Source: Lachnospiraceae bacterium
Lineage (GTDB): Bacteria; Bacillota; Clostridia; Lachnospirales; Lachnospiraceae
Reading direction: 5' to 3'
DNA length: 64,000 bases
NCBI GenBank assembly: GCA_910575445.1
Contig: CAJTFW010000001.1
Span: forward strand, 434,001-498,000
Shown: in pieces, positions 59,478 to 64,000 of the stretch
Layout of the letters: every line of letters starts with the position of its first letter
How positions within the stretch are numbered: the first letter of the stretch is position 1
Notes under the pieces: generated by a model
Seen by the model: only the letters and a program-made list of their open reading frames with translations
What the model was told of the DNA's origin: nothing
Database searches by the model: none
Made by a program: the position numbers and the translations under genes

Positions 59478-60326
59478 ATGAAAAAACTATGGAAGATATC
59501 ACTGATTGGACTATGTGTTTTGTGTCTGGGCGGCTGTGGAAAAAGTAAAGAAGTGGAAGAGGAGCAGTTAAAGCTTCGAAATCAGGGAATGGAGCAGGCA
59601 AAAGCCGGGGAGTATGAGGAGGCGATTGCTTCTTATGATAAAGCTCTTGCGCTTGCAGATATGCGCGTGGGAGCCTTAGAGCTGGATATTGCAGCTTATA
59701 AGGCTTCGGCATTGTATCATGCTGGAGAACTAACGCAGGCAATAGATACTTGCAGCGCAATACTGGATTTAAAGGAGAGCGCAGAACTCTATCTGACACG
59801 TGGGCTTTTGTACCAGAAGGCAGAGAATACACAGAAGGCAAATGAGGACTTTAAGCAGGCGATGGCTTTGACTTCGAATAAGGATTATGTGACTCTTGGA
59901 AGGCTGTCTTATTATATGGAAGACTATGCAAAGGCAAAAGAGTATTTGGAGAAAGCGCCGGATACAGAGGATAAAGAGGCTACTTACTGGCTGGCAGAGC
60001 TATATTGGCAGACGGGGAATCAGGAGTATGCCGTGACGCTTTATCAGAGCTATCTAGAAGGAGATGCAGTCTATATGTCAGCATATTCAAAAGTGGCTGG
60101 CTGGCATATGGGGCGTGGAGAGTATGATGAGGCACTGGCAATCGTGGATGCAGGAATTGCCAAAGGAAATGATGGGAATTTGCAAAATCTATTGGGATAT
60201 GAGATTGCAATATATGAACAGAAAGGGGATTTTGCGACAGCCAAAGTAAAGATGGAGAGTTATATAGAGCAATACCCGGAGGATAAAGAGGCAGCTAGAG
60301 AGTACGAATTTTTAAAGACAAGATAG
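59478..60326 (+). CDS. TPR-repeat lipoprotein
   Basis: A 282-residue lipoprotein with lipobox LGGCG. The mature part is a helical array of TPR-like units with regular alanine and tyrosine spacing (GEYEEAIASYDKALALAD, SAELYLTRGLLYQKAENTQK, GEYDEALAIVDAGIAKGN). It probably mediates protein contacts at the outer face of the membrane. It has no partner that I can infer apart from the polysaccharide locus upstream. Confidence 0.85.
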   Translation: MKKLWKISLIGLCVLCLGGCGKSKEVEEEQLKLRNQGMEQAKAGEYEEAIASYDKALALADMRVGALELDIAAYKASALYHAGELTQAIDTCSAILDLKESAELYLTRGLLYQKAENTQKANEDFKQAMALTSNKDYVTLGRLSYYMEDYAKAKEYLEKAPDTEDKEATYWLAELYWQTGNQEYAVTLYQSYLEGDAVYMSAYSKVAGWHMGRGEYDEALAIVDAGIAKGNDGNLQNLLGYEIAIYEQKGDFATAKVKMESYIEQYPEDKEAAREYEFLKTR

Positions 60327-60352
60327 ATTCCAAAAAATTTTCAATAAAACTA

Positions 60353-60382
60353 TTGACAAATCATAGATAAGAGTGCTATCTT
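60353..60382 (+). promoter_or_regulatory. sigma-A promoter of the hrcA-grpE-dnaK locus
   Basis: TTGACA at 60353-60358 and a -10 at about 60377-60382 (TATCTT, 18-bp spacer) lie immediately before the CIRCE operator. Confidence 0.65.
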
Positions 60383-60396
60383 TATTTCAGAAAATG

Positions 60397-60423
60397 TTAG
60401 CACTCTTAATCGCCGAGTGCTAA
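60397..60423 (+). promoter_or_regulatory. CIRCE operator (HrcA binding site)
   Basis: A perfect inverted repeat TTAGCACTC, nine bases, GAGTGCTAA. This is the consensus CIRCE element, bound by HrcA to repress class I heat-shock genes. Confidence 0.97.
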
Positions 60424-60446
60424 CAAGCCCGAAAGGAAGTGAGACG

Positions 60447-61469
60447 ATGGACCTGGATGAGAGAAAATTAAAGATTTTGCATGCGATTATCCAGACCTAC
60501 CTAGAGACCGGCGAACCCGTAGGATCTAGGACAATCTCCAAATACTCGGACCTGAAGCTAAGCTCTGCTACCATCCGCAATGAGATGTCAGACCTAGAGG
60601 AGATGGGTTATATTATCCAGCCTCACACTTCAGCCGGGAGGATTCCTTCGGACAAAGGCTATCGCCTGTATGTCGACCATCTGATGGAGGAGAAGGAGAG
60701 AGAAGTCACCGAACTCAAAGAGCTGATGATTCGTCGTACCGATAAGCTAGAACAGGTGCTGAAGAATGTGGTAAAGGTACTTGCGAATAATACCAACTAC
60801 GCAACAATGATTTCTGCACCGCAATATCATCAAAATAAACTGAAGTTTATACAACTGTCCAGAGTGGATGAGCATCAGATTTTGGCAGTTATTGTTGCAG
60901 AAGGGAATGTGATTCGCAATAAATTAATTCCCATCTGTGAAGAACTTGATGATGAGACGATTTTAAAACTAAATATTCTTTTGAATACCATGCTCAATGG
61001 AAAGACGATTGCGGAGATTAATCTGCAGATGATTTCCAGTATGAAAGAACAAGCTGGCATCCATAGTAATATTATCAGCGATGTCGTGGATGCTGTGGCA
61101 GAGGCGATTCATTCAGATGAAGGGATGGAGATTTATACCGGTGGTGCTACCAATATTTTCCGCTATCCCGAATTAAGCGATAATGGAAAAGCAAGCGAGC
61201 TGATTCAGACTTTAGAAGAGAAGCAGATGTTAGCCGAGTTAGTGACAGAGACACTGAATAAGGATGACAAAGGGATTCAGGTGTACATCGGAAGCGAATC
61301 ACCGATTCAAAGTATGAAGGACTGTAGTGTTGTAACAGCTACGTATGAGCTTGGGCAAGGATTACAAGGAACGATTGGCATTATTGGTCCAAAGAGAATG
61401 GACTATGAAAATGTGATGAGTACGCTGAAGACGCTGATGGAGCAGCTAGATGACGTTTTCCATAAATAG
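60447..61469 (+). CDS. hrcA: heat-inducible transcription repressor HrcA
   Basis: Repressor of class I heat-shock genes that binds CIRCE and needs GroEL for activity. The 340-residue protein has an N-terminal winged helix (LDERKLKILHAIIQTYLETG, PVGSRTISKYSDLKLSSATIR), the conserved PHTSAGRIPSDKGYRLYVD segment, and a GAF-like C-terminal domain ending GPKRMDYENVMSTLKTLMEQL. The ATG at 60447 follows AAAGGAAG. It is autoregulated through CIRCE directly upstream. Confidence 0.96.
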   Translation: MDLDERKLKILHAIIQTYLETGEPVGSRTISKYSDLKLSSATIRNEMSDLEEMGYIIQPHTSAGRIPSDKGYRLYVDHLMEEKEREVTELKELMIRRTDKLEQVLKNVVKVLANNTNYATMISAPQYHQNKLKFIQLSRVDEHQILAVIVAEGNVIRNKLIPICEELDDETILKLNILLNTMLNGKTIAEINLQMISSMKEQAGIHSNIISDVVDAVAEAIHSDEGMEIYTGGATNIFRYPELSDNGKASELIQTLEEKQMLAELVTETLNKDDKGIQVYIGSESPIQSMKDCSVVTATYELGQGLQGTIGIIGPKRMDYENVMSTLKTLMEQLDDVFHK

Positions 61470-61484
61470 AAAGGCGGAGAGAGA

Positions 61485-62090
61485 GTGGAAGAAAAGAAAG
61501 AATTTGATAAAGAAGAGATGATGGAAGAGGAACTGACAGAGGAGAGTGCAGAGGCTACTACAGAAGCTTTAGAGGAGGCTGAAGAGGAAAAAGAGCAGAC
61601 AGAATCCGCTCCTGAGGAGAAGAAGGGATTTTTTAAGAAGAAGGAGAAAAAGGATAAGAAAGATGAGCAGATTGCCGAGTTGACCGACAAGGTAAAGCGT
61701 CAGTTAGCAGAATTTGAAAACTTCCGCAACCGGACAGAGAAAGAAAAATCTCAGATGTACATGGTTGGCGCAAAGGATGTGATTGAGAAGCTACTTCCGG
61801 TAGTGGACAGCTTTGAGAGAGGCATCAAGAGTATTAAGGAGGAAGAAAAAGACAATCCAGTGGCAAGCGGCATGGAGATGATATACAAACAGCTGATGAG
61901 TGCACTGACAGAACTTGGAGTAACACCAATTGAAGCGATAGGAAAAGAGTTCGACCCCAATTTTCACAATGCAGTGATGCATGTGGACGATGAGGAGCTT
62001 GGTGAAAACATCATTGTCGAGGAGCTTCAAAAGGGTTATCAATATAAAGATGTTGTACTTCGGTACAGCATGGTAAAAGTAGCTAATTAA
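61485..62090 (+). CDS. grpE: nucleotide exchange factor GrpE
   Basis: Nucleotide exchange factor for DnaK. The 201-residue protein has a very acidic, disordered N terminus (about 1-50), a coiled coil (about 55-100, with QLAEFENFRNRTEKEKSQM) and the C-terminal beta-domain with FDPNFHNAVMHVDDEE and VLRYSMVKVAN. It uses a GTG start at 61485 after GGCGGAG, 15 bp downstream of hrcA. Confidence 0.95.
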   Translation: MEEKKEFDKEEMMEEELTEESAEATTEALEEAEEEKEQTESAPEEKKGFFKKKEKKDKKDEQIAELTDKVKRQLAEFENFRNRTEKEKSQMYMVGAKDVIEKLLPVVDSFERGIKSIKEEEKDNPVASGMEMIYKQLMSALTELGVTPIEAIGKEFDPNFHNAVMHVDDEELGENIIVEELQKGYQYKDVVLRYSMVKVAN

Positions 62091-62109
62091 TAAAAAGTAA
62101 ACAAAAACA

Positions 62110-62198
62110 GCATCTGCCCGAACAATGCCCGTAACGATATTTGAACGCCAAGCAGTCAAATATTGTTACCCTTAAAGGGCATTGTGAGTGGCGGATGC
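62110..62198 (+). repeat. long-hairpin element, type A copy 2
   Basis: An 89-nt imperfect palindrome between grpE and dnaK: outer stem GCATCTGCC / GGCGGATGC, CAATGCCC / GGGCATTG, and GTAACGATATTTGA / TCAAATATTGTTAC, with apical CGC-CAA-GCA. It is the first of two copies in tandem with a period of 102 nt. Confidence 0.88.
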
Positions 62199-62211
62199 GG
62201 AACTTAAAACA

Positions 62212-62300
62212 GCATCTGCCCGAACAATGCCCATAACGATATTTGAACGCCAAGCGGTCAAATGTCGTTACCCTAAAGGGGCATTGTGAGTGGCGGATGC
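62212..62300 (+). repeat. long-hairpin element, type A copy 3
   Basis: An 89-nt copy ending 9 bases before the dnaK ribosome binding site. It is the same structure as copy 2, with changes inside stems mostly kept as pairs or G-T wobbles (TCAAATGTCGTTAC arm). The linker AACTTAAAACA separates the two copies. Confidence 0.88.
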
Positions 62301-62322
62301 GGAACTTAAATAGGAGGCGTAA

Positions 62323-64000
<1,678 letters not shown>

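Noticed and set aside
62110-62300. CRISPR array in the grpE-dnaK gap
   Set aside because: Only two long units with internal dyads and a 13-nt linker; no unique spacers and no cas genes.

Overview
The window reads as one chromosomal stretch of a low-to-mid GC, Gram-positive anaerobe of the class Clostridia, most likely family Lachnospiraceae. The grounds are: strong GGAGG ribosome binding sites, sigma-A type promoters with 17-bp spacers, a hisS/aspS neighbourhood, a fused single-chain clostridial type FGAM synthase, a DUF1540 protein, a CotH/VTC/DUF4956 trio, a three-gene carbon monoxide dehydrogenase operon, and a CIRCE-controlled hrcA-grpE-dnaK locus. The assignment is inference from gene content, with no database search. 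No tRNA, rRNA, CRISPR array, insertion sequence or prophage was seen.

Layout. 1-4.6 kb: a Gld-type ABC exporter operon (ATPase cut by the window edge, permease, GldG-like protein, DUF4340 protein). 4.6-10.1 kb: a small orphan ORF, an HEXXH protein, hisS, a tandem-duplicated GlcG/HbpS lipoprotein and aspS. 10.1-14.3 kb: a DUF2975/HTH/membrane-protein operon behind a direct-repeat operator, aat, and a LysM protein. 14.3-18.6 kb: cooS, a CooF-like ferredoxin and an NAD(P)H oxidoreductase, behind a promoter carrying a CRP/FNR-type site near -41.5, followed by a hemerythrin. 18.6-24.3 kb: an orphan RelB/DinJ antitoxin with a truncated YafQ-like toxin remnant, a HEAT-like protein and purL. 24.3-30.1 kb, minus strand: a two-component system and two ABC ATPases flanking one large FtsX-type permease. 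30.3-34.1 kb: DUF1540 protein, a small Cys-rich protein, rtcB with a long leader, and a GT39-type membrane glycosyltransferase.

34.3-59.5 kb is a cell-surface polysaccharide locus. It holds a beta-propeller protein, rfbA, rfbC, an ABC exporter whose ATPase has a Wzt-like C-terminal domain, a methyltransferase-kinase fusion that resembles the WbdD chain-terminator architecture, several GT2 glycosyltransferases, an SGNH hydrolase, GtrA, a polyprenyl-phosphate sugar transferase and an LCP ligase. A compact three-gene module (DUF262 protein, DUF3696-type AAA ATPase, unknown protein) sits inside it at 45.1-48.5 kb and is the best candidate for an undescribed conflict or defence system. A metallophosphatase lipoprotein and the CotH/VTC/DUF4956 genes follow. 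The window closes with a TPR lipoprotein, CIRCE-hrcA, grpE and the first 558 codons of dnaK.

The most unusual non-coding signal is a set of dispersed long-hairpin elements. Three 89-nt copies (one before the hemerythrin gene, two in tandem between grpE and dnaK) differ by two paired T-A to C-G substitutions that preserve the stem. A related element sits between rfbA and rfbC, and a second, longer family occurs twice (downstream of the GT39 gene and between the polysaccharide exporter genes).
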